Source: Clostridiales bacterium (GTDB lineage: Bacteria; Bacillota; Clostridia; Oscillospirales; Oscillospiraceae). From it: a stretch of DNA of 27,865 nt. Below the pieces are notes generated by a model. It was not told the DNA's origin, did no database searches, and worked only from the letters and a program-made list of their open reading frames with translations. Of the stretch, positions 7,520 through 14,774 are shown in pieces (position 1 is the first letter of the stretch; each line of letters starts with the position of its first letter). A program made the translations under genes and the position numbers. The DNA lies in contig JAHAEW010000041.1 in the NCBI GenBank assembly GCA_018374635.1, forward strand, positions 1 through 27,865. The letters run 5' to 3'.

Positions 7520-8341
7520 TCAGTTTTTAATTCCTGTTCCGGCGATGCCGGCAATAAAATAGCGCTGGAAAAAGACATATACCAAAAAGGGGGGCAGGAA
7601 ATTCATCAGCGCCCCGGCCATGGTGATGCCATAATTGATGGTGTGGGTCCCCTGGATGGAGGCAAGCCCCACCGGGAGGGTCCGTGTAGCGTCGGTATTG
7701 GAGATGATCAGGGGCCAGAGGAAGCTGTTCCAGCTCCGGGCAAAATAGAGAATAGCCACCGTGATCAGGATGGGCCGGATGACCGGCAGGACAATATTCC
7801 AGTAGATCCGGAAATCCCGGCAGCCATCCACCCGGGCGCTCTCAAAGAGCTCCTTGGGCAGGGCCAGGATAGCCTGCCGGATCAGGAGCAGTCCCAGCAT
7901 GGAGGGAATGGGGGCGATCAGCGGGAAAAAGTTGTCAATCATTTTTAGCTTCCCCATCATCAGCCAGAGGGGAACCACCGTGGCGGTGAACGGGATGGCC
8001 ATCGAAATCATGAGGAAGTTCATGAGTCCCCGGCTTCCCCGGAAATGCTTTTTGGCAAAGGCAAAGGCGCCCAGACTGCACACCGCCAGGGTCAGCAGCA
8101 CACCAGCTAAGGAGATCACGATGCTGTTGCGCACCCAGAGGGAAAAGCCACTCACGGCAAAGGTCTTTCGGAAGTTGTCCAGCGTGTAATCCGCCGGATC
8201 GAAACTGATCAGGTAGGGCGAATAGGTCTCCTGAAGGGAGCAGACCAGCATATACGCAAAGGGGAGCAGCATCAAGAGTGCGAGGGATACAAAAAACACA
8301 TACCCCAGTGCACTCAGCACCTTGGAATATCCTTTTTTCAT
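7520..8341 (-). CDS. Carbohydrate ABC transporter permease (MalG/UgpE type)
   Basis: This is a 273-residue inner-membrane protein with about six transmembrane helices. The EAA loop that docks the ATPase reads ELFESARVDGCRDFRIYWNI (about residues 165-185), and the C terminus ends FFQRYFIAGIAGTGIKN, a typical ending of CUT1-family second permeases. It pairs with the permease just upstream (12-base gap) and the binding lipoprotein at the head of the operon to form an importer for a sugar or sugar-like compound. No ATPase gene is present in the operon, so a shared MsiK-type ATPase encoded elsewhere probably energises it. Confidence 0.95.
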   Translation of the reverse strand: MKKGYSKVLSALGYVFFVSLALLMLLPFAYMLVCSLQETYSPYLISFDPADYTLDNFRKTFAVSGFSLWVRNSIVISLAGVLLTLAVCSLGAFAFAKKHFRGSRGLMNFLMISMAIPFTATVVPLWLMMGKLKMIDNFFPLIAPIPSMLGLLLIRQAILALPKELFESARVDGCRDFRIYWNIVLPVIRPILITVAILYFARSWNSFLWPLIISNTDATRTLPVGLASIQGTHTINYGITMAGALMNFLPPFLVYVFFQRYFIAGIAGTGIKN

Positions 8342-8353
8342 GTCTCTCCCCCC

Positions 8354-9259
8354 TTAATACAGTACATTTTCTTTCCGGCCAGCCAGTCTGCGCTGGACGA
8401 TGGTGAGCACAGCGATCACCAGGATCAGCACATTGCCGATGGCCATGGCAAAGCCGATCTTGGAGTATTTGAAGCTGTACAGATAGAGGTAGACCATCGC
8501 CGTCATGGTCGTGGATCGTCCCGGTCCGCCTCCCGTCATGGTGTACACCAGATCAAAGCTCTGGAAGGCCGAGATGCTCCCCAGCAGGATGACCAGCAGG
8601 GTCATGGGCCGCATCAGCGGGAAGGTGATCTTCCAGAAGATCTGAAACTGGCTGGCCCCGTCGATCTTGGCCGCCTCGTAGTAGCTACGGGGAATATCCA
8701 GGAGGGCTGCCAGATAGATGACCATATAGTAGCCCGACCCAATCAGGATCTCGATCACGATCAGAGTGGGAAAGGCGGCCTTCTCACTGCCCAGCAGCAG
8801 GGACGGATTGAGCCCGAAGAGGGAAAAGAGCGTGTTCAGCGGAGAGCTTGGATTGTTGAGCAGGATGCGGCAGACAATGCCAACAATGCTCACAGAGGCC
8901 AGGCTCGGAATGAACATGGCCCACCGCACGAACTGCGTGGCGGGGTTTTTCCCCTTCCGGTCGATCCAGGAGGCAGTCAGAAAAGCCAGGATGGTCTGTC
9001 CCGGCACCACCGTAATGACGAAAATAAATGTATTGATGAGCGACTGGCAGAAAATACGGTCCTCAAACAGCGCTTTATAGTTTTCCACTCCATTAAAGTG
9101 AGGGGTAGAAAGGGCGTTATACTGCGTGAAGCTCAGTACCGCCGAGACCAGGATGGGAATGATCCAGAAAAAGATCACAATGGCAAGCATGGGCAGGAGG
9201 TAGAGGTAGGCACTCCAGTCCTGTTTCTCCCGCCGGGGATACGCCAACTCCTTTGACAT
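8354..9259 (-). CDS. Carbohydrate ABC transporter permease (MalF/UgpA type)
   Basis: This is a 301-residue inner-membrane protein with about six transmembrane helices, the first near residues 17-40. The EAA loop reads YYEAAKIDGASQFQIFWKIT, followed by FPLMRP, and the GGGPGRSTTMTAMVYLY segment is typical of first permeases of CUT1 importers. It lies 12 bases after the radical SAM 2 gene and 12 bases before the second permease, with AAGGTGG as ribosome site. With its partner it forms the membrane channel; the imported substrate is not identifiable from the permeases. Confidence 0.95.
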   Translation of the reverse strand: MSKELAYPRREKQDWSAYLYLLPMLAIVIFFWIIPILVSAVLSFTQYNALSTPHFNGVENYKALFEDRIFCQSLINTFIFVITVVPGQTILAFLTASWIDRKGKNPATQFVRWAMFIPSLASVSIVGIVCRILLNNPSSPLNTLFSLFGLNPSLLLGSEKAAFPTLIVIEILIGSGYYMVIYLAALLDIPRSYYEAAKIDGASQFQIFWKITFPLMRPMTLLVILLGSISAFQSFDLVYTMTGGGPGRSTTMTAMVYLYLYSFKYSKIGFAMAIGNVLILVIAVLTIVQRRLAGRKENVLY

Positions 9260-9271
9260 AACCGCACCACC

Positions 9272-10219
9272 TTAATCCGGAATTCCAAAGAGATGATTCA
9301 TGGAGAGCTTATAGCTGTGGGCCCAGAGATGGATCTGCCGGTAAATGGGATCGCCGCCCCGCTCTGCGGCCAGACCGCCGTAGACCGCTTTGACCTCCTC
9401 ATAGCTGTGGAGATCAAAGATGCTGCACACCTTCGACTCATCATTGCAGCCGCGGCCTGGGATGAGATTGCAGAATTCACTCAGGGTAATGGACTCCGGC
9501 TCCACAAACTGTTCCAGGTACTCCTCCGCGTGTTTCTCCAGCTCATAGAGATGCCCAAAAAAAATCTCCCGGGTGGCGTCTTTCATCTCCTCGGCATTCA
9601 GCGTACCGCGCAGGTATGGCTCGAATTCTCCCGAACCGTTGAAGTAGGCGAAAATGGAGTGGAGGCGCAGTCCGACCGAATCGGCAAACGCTTTGGCCCC
9701 ATAGATCTCCCCCAAGTTGAACTGATAGAGGTGGAAATTGATATACGCATCTCCCTTGAAGCCTCTCTGGCGAAGTTCTTTCATGGTGGTACAGATATTC
9801 TGTTTTACCTGCTCAAAGTCAAAGCCGTGAATGCGGTCATAGGAACTCTGGCTGAAGCCTGGCATGGAGAAGAGAATGCTCTCCATATGTCCGCAGTCCC
9901 CCAGTTCAGCAAAATCCATACAGCGCCCGGCATTGGTGCTCATGTCCACCCGCAGCCCGTGCTCTCGCATGTAGTTGAGGATCCCCGCAAGATGAGGATT
10001 CAGGGTGGGCTCATACCAATTGTAGATGTGGAACAGCGCATCCGGCGTCATGATCTGATGATCCAGCATATGACGGGCCAGACGGTCAAAGGTGGGGACA
10101 TCCATATAGTAAGCCGGAAACCGGCTGCTGTATCCGGTCCGGTTGGCCTGACCGGTCAGGCAGTACTTGCACCGGGCATTGCATTTGTTCAGGATGTCCA
10201 TATAGATTTCAGGATACAT
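9272..10219 (-). CDS. Radical SAM enzyme 2 of the Mo/ABC operon
   Basis: This 315-residue protein has its CxxxCxxC cluster motif very close to the N terminus (Cys13, Cys17, Cys20). It aligns along its whole length with the radical SAM protein at 4412-5443. Shared blocks include LFSMPGFSQSSYDRIHGFDF, the YNWYEP segment, PESITLSEFCN and the C-terminal HSYK.S.NHLFG. Two Cys outside the cluster are conserved in both (before ESILFSMPG or YGILFSMPG, and in SEFCN). A third Cys lies at different places in the two (IPC versus GRGC). The ATG at 10219 follows AAAGGCGG. The gene starts just 18 bases after the internal terminator that separates it from the binding-protein gene, so its expression depends on read-through. 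Substrate unknown; a heterodimer or division of labour with its paralogue is possible. Confidence 0.9.
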   Translation of the reverse strand: MYPEIYMDILNKCNARCKYCLTGQANRTGYSSRFPAYYMDVPTFDRLARHMLDHQIMTPDALFHIYNWYEPTLNPHLAGILNYMREHGLRVDMSTNAGRCMDFAELGDCGHMESILFSMPGFSQSSYDRIHGFDFEQVKQNICTTMKELRQRGFKGDAYINFHLYQFNLGEIYGAKAFADSVGLRLHSIFAYFNGSGEFEPYLRGTLNAEEMKDATREIFFGHLYELEKHAEEYLEQFVEPESITLSEFCNLIPGRGCNDESKVCSIFDLHSYEEVKAVYGGLAAERGGDPIYRQIHLWAHSYKLSMNHLFGIPD

Positions 10220-10237
10220 TGAGAAAACCGCCTTTCC

Positions 10238-10284
10238 AAAAAAACAGGCAAAGCAGGTATCCGCCTTGCTTTGCCTGTTTTTTC
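10238..10284 (-). terminator. Internal operon terminator after the binding-protein gene
   Basis: The stem ACAGGCAAAGCA/TGCTTTGCCTGT has extra A-T pairs at its base, a short loop, and seven Ts on the minus-strand side (10238-10244 read as T). It sits between the lipoprotein gene and the rest of the operon. Partial read-through here would make more binding protein than permeases and enzymes, as is common for ABC importers. A T-run on the plus side makes the structure symmetrical. Confidence 0.85.
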
Positions 10285-10311
10285 TATCTGTTTGTCAGAG
10301 ATCCAAGCCCG

Positions 10312-11655
10312 TCAGTTGGCCGGAGCCGCATAATCCAGGCTGTTGGCGAACTCCGCCACCTCGTTCATAGCGTCCTCGGGGCTGACGTTTCCATTCATCA
10401 TCTCCTGCAGGGTCTTCCACAGGAAATCATACACCTCAGTGGCACGGCGGGCGGCCTTGATGGGCCGGATGGAGGTATCCAGGCTGGCGGCCAGGGCCTC
10501 TTTGGTCACCGCATAGCCGTGATCCTCCTCGCCCACGGTGGAGGGCGCGCTTCCGGTCAGCTCACGGTACTTGGCGCCTCCCTCGGGACCGGTCATGTAC
10601 TTGACCAGTTCCCAGCCCAGCTCCTTGTCCTCACAGGCGGACATAAGCACGATCTGGTCCACGCTGGCGCGGGCGCCCATATCGCCGTTGGGGCCCTGGA
10701 GGTCATAGGTAAAGCCGTACTCAAAACCGGCGTCGGCCAGCTTGTTGAAGGTGCTCTCCGAGGTGCCCACAAAGGAGAGGGCGGCCTTTCCGGACACAAA
10801 GTAGTTGTCGAAGGCCTCGTTGTTGATGAGAGACATCGCGTCCTCGGGAAGGGCATGATAGGTATTCTTCAGATCATAGAGCAGCTGTGCGGCCGCAATT
10901 CCCTGCTCATTGTTAATGATGCACTTGCCCTCATCATCAAAGATATCGCCGCCGGCCTGCCAGATGAAATTGTACCAGTTCCAGTTCAGATCCTGATAGA
11001 AGGTCTGGCCCCAGCCCTGGGCCACGCCGTACTGGTCGATCTTTCCGTCCCCATCGGTGTCCTGGGTGGCCTTCTGGGCAATGCGGATCACATCATCCCA
11101 GGTCTTGGGGGCCTCTTCCCCGATGGAATCCAGAATAGTCTTGTTGTAGACCAGGCCGCTGACCGCCTGGGGCCCGCTCTGGGCAATGCCGTAGAACTTG
11201 CCGAAGATTTTATATTTGTCCGTCAGAGTCGTATAGGTGGCGTAGTCCTCCTCCGTCAGGTAGCTGCTCAGATCCTCTACCGCACCGGCGTCAATATAGG
11301 TGGGAAACATCTCGACATACATATAGCCCACATCCGGTCCCGTCCCGGTGGAGATGCCGGAGCTGTACTTGGCCTCGTAGTCCTTCCAGGAGATAAACTG
11401 GAAGGTGACGTCCACATTGTGTTCCTCTTCAAAGGGAGCGACTACCTCATCCCAGATCTCCGCATCGTTGCCGTCGGTCGCCTTGGCTGGCAGCCAGACT
11501 TCCAACACCTCCGTGCCCGCCCCCTCAGAGCCACCCTGCGCGGGCACCGCAGAAGGCTCGTTTCCGGCATTCTGTCCGCCACAGGCGGCCACGGAGAGCG
11601 TCAAAACCGTGGCAAGGCCAGCGGCGCCAATTCTTTTGCCCCAGATATGTGCCAT
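10312..11655 (-). CDS. Extracellular solute-binding lipoprotein (family 1, sugar type)
   Basis: This 447-residue protein has a lipoprotein signal: a short basic start, a hydrophobic stretch, and the lipobox VAAC with Cys25 as the lipid-bearing residue, followed by a Gly/Gln/Asn/Ser-rich tether. The mature part follows the family 1 solute-binding fold used for sugars and oligosaccharides (SSGISTGTGPDVGYM near the first lobe, PKTWDDVIRIAQKA, and FVGTSESTFNKLA, with a late ELGWELVKYMTGPEGGAKYRELTGSAPS block). Anchored outside the membrane, it delivers substrate to the two permeases at 7520-9259. It is the first gene of the operon, with its own promoter and an AGGAG ribosome site. A terminator follows it, so it is probably the most abundant product. 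The ligand is unknown. Confidence 0.94.
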   Translation of the reverse strand: MAHIWGKRIGAAGLATVLTLSVAACGGQNAGNEPSAVPAQGGSEGAGTEVLEVWLPAKATDGNDAEIWDEVVAPFEEEHNVDVTFQFISWKDYEAKYSSGISTGTGPDVGYMYVEMFPTYIDAGAVEDLSSYLTEEDYATYTTLTDKYKIFGKFYGIAQSGPQAVSGLVYNKTILDSIGEEAPKTWDDVIRIAQKATQDTDGDGKIDQYGVAQGWGQTFYQDLNWNWYNFIWQAGGDIFDDEGKCIINNEQGIAAAQLLYDLKNTYHALPEDAMSLINNEAFDNYFVSGKAALSFVGTSESTFNKLADAGFEYGFTYDLQGPNGDMGARASVDQIVLMSACEDKELGWELVKYMTGPEGGAKYRELTGSAPSTVGEEDHGYAVTKEALAASLDTSIRPIKAARRATEVYDFLWKTLQEMMNGNVSPEDAMNEVAEFANSLDYAAPAN

Positions 11656-11702
11656 GAAAAACTCCTCTTTCTTTCTACAAAATGCAGGGAAATCTTTAGA
11701 AC

Positions 11703-11731
11703 AAGATAACAGACTCAGCTTAAAAATTCAA
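11703..11731 (-). promoter_or_regulatory. Promoter of the Mo/radical SAM/ABC operon
   Basis: Read on the minus strand: -35 TTGAAT (11731-11726), a 17-base spacer, TG one base before the -10, and -10 TATCTT (11708-11703). The transcript should start near 11696, about 40 bases before the ATG at 11655. An inverted copy of the -35 segment (TTGAAT on the plus strand, 11751-11756) lies just upstream and could form part of an operator. Confidence 0.55.
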
Positions 11732-11922
11732 ATTGTATTGACGAATAAACTTGAATATAAATATAAAGATTTTCAATTTTATGCGTTTTTTTGCCTCCCG
11801 GCTCTCTTCCTCCCACTTGCCCGTCTACCTGTCCCGTCTTGCTGCTTCCTTATAGGGCACAGGCAAAAGCCGGGGGGGGCATTTCCTTTGATGGAACTTC
11901 TGATTTTCTCTCCTTCTTGCAC

Positions 11923-11951
11923 TTGTATCTTTGTCAGAAAGATGCTATAAT
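11923..11951 (+). promoter_or_regulatory. Promoter of the CoA-transferase gene
   Basis: A perfect extended -10 (TGC then TATAAT, 11946-11951) has a weak -35 (TTGTAT, 11923-11928) at 17 bases. The transcript should start near 11958, immediately before the Rex-like palindrome. Confidence 0.75.
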
Positions 11952-11963
11952 AGTTCTACTAGA

Positions 11964-11981
11964 TTGTTAAAATTCTAACAA
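11964..11981 (+). promoter_or_regulatory. Rex-like redox operator before the CoA-transferase
   Basis: The 18-base site TTGTTAAAATTCTAACAA matches the clostridial Rex consensus TTGTTAA-N4-TTAACAA with a single mismatch. It is embedded in a 7-bp inverted repeat (11963-11969 with 11976-11982). It starts about 6 bases past the predicted transcription start, where a bound repressor would block initiation or early elongation. Rex senses the NADH/NAD+ ratio and is known to control fermentation and butyrate genes in clostridia. Its action here is inferred. Confidence 0.65.
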
Positions 11982-12011
11982 TATAAATTTTACAGTACGA
12001 GGTGTCAGACG

Positions 12012-13355
12012 ATGAATTATCGGGAGCAGTATCAGAGCAAGCTGACCACGGCGGAAGAGGCGGTCAAGGTGGTACAGTCGGGCGACTGGGTCGACTACGG
12101 CTGGTGCACTATCACCCCCGAAGCTCTGGATCAGGCGCTGGCAGCCCGCTATCAGGAGCTCTCCGATGTCAAGGTGCGCGGCGGCGTTCTCTTTCACAAG
12201 CCCGCCATTATGTCGGTTCCCGACACAGCAGAGCATTTTACCTGGAATTCCTGGCATATGTCCGGTGTGGAACGCAGGATGATTGCCGATGGCGCCACCT
12301 TTTATGCCCCCATGCGCTATTCCGAGCTGCCCCGCTTCTACCGGGAAAATGTAGCTCCCATCCATGTGGCCATGTTCCAGGTCTCCCCCATGGACAGCCA
12401 GGGCTACTTCACCTTTGGCCCCAGCGCCTCCCATCTCCGGGCGGTCTGTGAGCGCTCTGAGATCATCATTGTGGAGGTCAACCCCAACATCCCCCGCTGC
12501 CTGGGCGGCATGGAAAACGGCATCCATGTGGACCAGGTCTCCATGATCGTGGAGCATGAATCCCCCATCGGCCAGCTGCCCGCCGGCGGCCCCGCCACCC
12601 CGGTGGATGAGGCGGTGGCCCGTCTCATTGTGGAGGAGATTCCCAACGGCGCCTGTCTCCAGCTGGGTATCGGCGGCATGCCCAATGCGGTCGGCTCTCT
12701 CATCGCCCAGTCCGATCTGAAGGACCTGGGCGTCCACACCGAGATGTACGTGGACGGCTTTGTGGATATGGCCATGGCCGGCAAGCTGACCTGCGCCAAA
12801 AAGTCCATTGACCGCCTCCGCCAGACCTATGCCTTTGCCGCCGGCAGCCAGAAGCTGTATGACTATCTCAATGACAACCCCGCCTGCATGGCCGTTCCGG
12901 TCAGCTATACCAATGATGTGCGTGTGGTGGCCCAGCTGGACAACTTCATGTCCATCAATAACGCGGTGGACGTGGACCTCTTCGGCCAGGTCAACGCCGA
13001 AAGCGCCGGCACCAAGCACATCAGCGGCGCCGGCGGTCAGCTGGATTTTGTGATGGGCGCTTATCTCTCCAAGGGCGGCAAGAGCTTTATCTGCTGCTCC
13101 TCCACATTCCTGAACAGAAAGACAGGCCAGCTGGAGAGCCGCATCAAGCCCACGCTGGATAACGGCTCCATTGTCACCGATACCCGCGCCAACACCCACT
13201 ACCTGGTCACGGAGTACGGCAAGGTGAATCTGAAGGGAACCTCTACCTGGGAGCGCGCTGAGAAAATCATTTCCATCGCGCACCCCGACTTCCGGGAACA
13301 GCTCATCTCCGATGCCGCCAAGATGGGCATCTGGAGAGGCTCCAACAAGCGCTGA
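12012..13355 (+). CDS. but: Butyryl-CoA:acetate-type CoA-transferase
   Basis: This 447-residue cytosolic enzyme belongs to the 4-hydroxybutyrate/butyryl-CoA:acetate CoA-transferase family, with length and N terminus (REQYQSKLTTAEEAVKVVQSGDWVDYGWC) typical of the butyrate-producing gut enzymes. The expected catalytic glutamate is Glu244 in LGVHTEMYVDG, and the glycine-rich LGIGGMPNAVG and GAGGQLDFVMGAY loops are present. The probable reaction moves CoA from butyryl-CoA to acetate, releasing butyrate as the last step of fermentation. Related enzymes use 4-hydroxybutyrate or other acyl groups, so the exact substrate is less sure than the family. GAGGTG lies 7 bases before the ATG. It is a single-gene unit with its own promoter, a Rex-like operator and a strong terminator, and is divergent from the ABC/Mo operon. 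Confidence 0.85.
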   Translation: MNYREQYQSKLTTAEEAVKVVQSGDWVDYGWCTITPEALDQALAARYQELSDVKVRGGVLFHKPAIMSVPDTAEHFTWNSWHMSGVERRMIADGATFYAPMRYSELPRFYRENVAPIHVAMFQVSPMDSQGYFTFGPSASHLRAVCERSEIIIVEVNPNIPRCLGGMENGIHVDQVSMIVEHESPIGQLPAGGPATPVDEAVARLIVEEIPNGACLQLGIGGMPNAVGSLIAQSDLKDLGVHTEMYVDGFVDMAMAGKLTCAKKSIDRLRQTYAFAAGSQKLYDYLNDNPACMAVPVSYTNDVRVVAQLDNFMSINNAVDVDLFGQVNAESAGTKHISGAGGQLDFVMGAYLSKGGKSFICCSSTFLNRKTGQLESRIKPTLDNGSIVTDTRANTHYLVTEYGKVNLKGTSTWERAEKIISIAHPDFREQLISDAAKMGIWRGSNKR

Positions 13356-13385
13356 GCCTCCGTCCCTTCTGAACGCAGCAAAATG

Positions 13386-13433
13386 AACAGGGAATGGAAT
13401 CCCGATGCCGGGGATTCCATTCCCTGTTTTTTT
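13386..13433. terminator. Strong terminator shared by convergent genes
   Basis: A perfect 18-bp stem (13386-13403 with 13411-13428), a 7-base loop, and a run of seven Ts on the plus side end the CoA-transferase transcript. On the minus strand the hairpin is followed by TTCATTTT, so it can also end the long nusA-infB operon, whose last stop codon is at 13434. Confidence 0.92.
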
Positions 13434-14774
13434 CTATGTGTTCTCCCGCTCCTCGCTCAGCTCCCCGTGCTTGGGGGCGGGCAGTTGGGGCTCGTCATGC
13501 TCAAAGGTATCGAAGTAATCCTCTTCCTGAATGACCGCCTTGCGGTGGCGGGCAATGGCAATGATGGTGGGATAGAGGACAATGGCGATCAGCCCGGCGG
13601 AAAATCCATTGTTATAGAGATTCATGCCCGCTACCGGGCTGCCGGTACTGAGTACCACCACCGAGTGAAGAAATCCGGCCAAAATCCCATACTGCCAGCC
13701 AAAATACCCGGCGATGGGCGCCATGGCCGTACAGAAGAGCACCGCCAGCTGGAGAGAACCGCTCTCCAGACCGCCTTGGAAGAAAAACCCCCCGGCCGCG
13801 ACCCCGGCCATGACCGGAATGATGTTCCCCGCATGCTTTCCGAAGGCGGAAAATCCCATAATGGTGAAAATTCCGCCCAGAGTCGGCCCGTTGAGGTCAC
13901 CGCCCAGCAGCAGCAGAAAGGCCAGGCCGATGAGTCCGTTGATGCCCATATTGATGAGGACCGGTCCCATACCAAACATGCGCAGGTAGTCGCTGGGCGC
14001 CCGCCCGCTGGTCTTGAGCAGCCGGCGGTATCCGGCCCAGGCCGCCCAGGGAGGACGGTGGCACAGGAACAGGCCGGCCAGGGCAAAGCCCACACACGCC
14101 GCCCCCAGCAGACTGCCGAAGAGAATATTATACCCCTCGGCCCAGTGGTAGTTCAGCGTAGGCTCGGCTCCCAACGCTGTCATCACCGGCACAAAGAGCA
14201 TGGCCAGCAGGCCGCAGGCGAATCCCACATTGTAGAGGTTCATCCCGTTCTGAATCCGGAAGGTATAGGCGCACAGGGGCGGCATGATGAACCCGATCAG
14301 CATCCCCACCACGCCCCCGCTGAAGAGATTTCCAAAACCGTTATCCAGGGCGATATAGCTGACCATGGGGGCCAGGGCCGTGGCCAGCAGCGAGACCGAG
14401 ATATATTTGGAAAAGGGCTCCTTCCGGCTCTTGGCATAGATCCAGGTCCCCAGTAAGATAGGCCAGATATTTAAAAAATTTTTTCCGAAAAGAGAAAAAC
14501 CCGCCATCAACCCCAGGCCCACCAGGGATGAGCCGTTGAGAGGATCTCCCGACAGCCGGTAGAGCACCGCGGTGATGAGCACCACAATGGCCGCATTGGC
14601 AAAGGCCGCGCCCGGCCCGGCCAGCTGGATATAGTCTGTGATGAGGGCATTTTCCGTCATCATGATTTTTCCAAGTCCGTTCCAGGTGACCAGCGGACCG
14701 TCCATGACTAGACCGACCAGCAGCAGTACCGCCGCCAGTCCCAGCGCCCCGTAATAGATCTTTCCATAGCGCAT
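13434..14774 (-). CDS. DUF1576 polytopic membrane protein
   Basis: This is a 446-residue, very hydrophobic protein with about twelve membrane helices and a short acidic cytosolic tail (residues from about 415 on). It matches the DUF1576 family, whose function is unknown. The two halves repeat each other. GDPLNGSSLVGLGLMAGFSL followed by FGKNFLNIWP in the first half corresponds to GGDLNGPTLGGIFTIMGFSA followed by FGKHAGNIIP in the second, and GMNLYNVGF to GMNLYNNGF. This points to an internal duplication, as in many transporters. The ATG directly follows the ribF stop codon with no gap, so translation is probably coupled. It is the last gene of the nusA-infB operon. Placement after ribF hints at a transport role, possibly for a metabolite of that pathway, but that is speculation. 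Confidence 0.88.
   Translation of the reverse strand: MRYGKIYYGALGLAAVLLLVGLVMDGPLVTWNGLGKIMMTENALITDYIQLAGPGAAFANAAIVVLITAVLYRLSGDPLNGSSLVGLGLMAGFSLFGKNFLNIWPILLGTWIYAKSRKEPFSKYISVSLLATALAPMVSYIALDNGFGNLFSGGVVGMLIGFIMPPLCAYTFRIQNGMNLYNVGFACGLLAMLFVPVMTALGAEPTLNYHWAEGYNILFGSLLGAACVGFALAGLFLCHRPPWAAWAGYRRLLKTSGRAPSDYLRMFGMGPVLINMGINGLIGLAFLLLLGGDLNGPTLGGIFTIMGFSAFGKHAGNIIPVMAGVAAGGFFFQGGLESGSLQLAVLFCTAMAPIAGYFGWQYGILAGFLHSVVVLSTGSPVAGMNLYNNGFSAGLIAIVLYPTIIAIARHRKAVIQEEDYFDTFEHDEPQLPAPKHGELSEERENT

Noticed and set aside
9272..10219. Radical SAM gene 2 as a truncated pseudogene because of its short N terminus
   Set aside because: The frame is intact, the cluster motif and all shared blocks are present, and a ribosome site and terminator position fit the short start.
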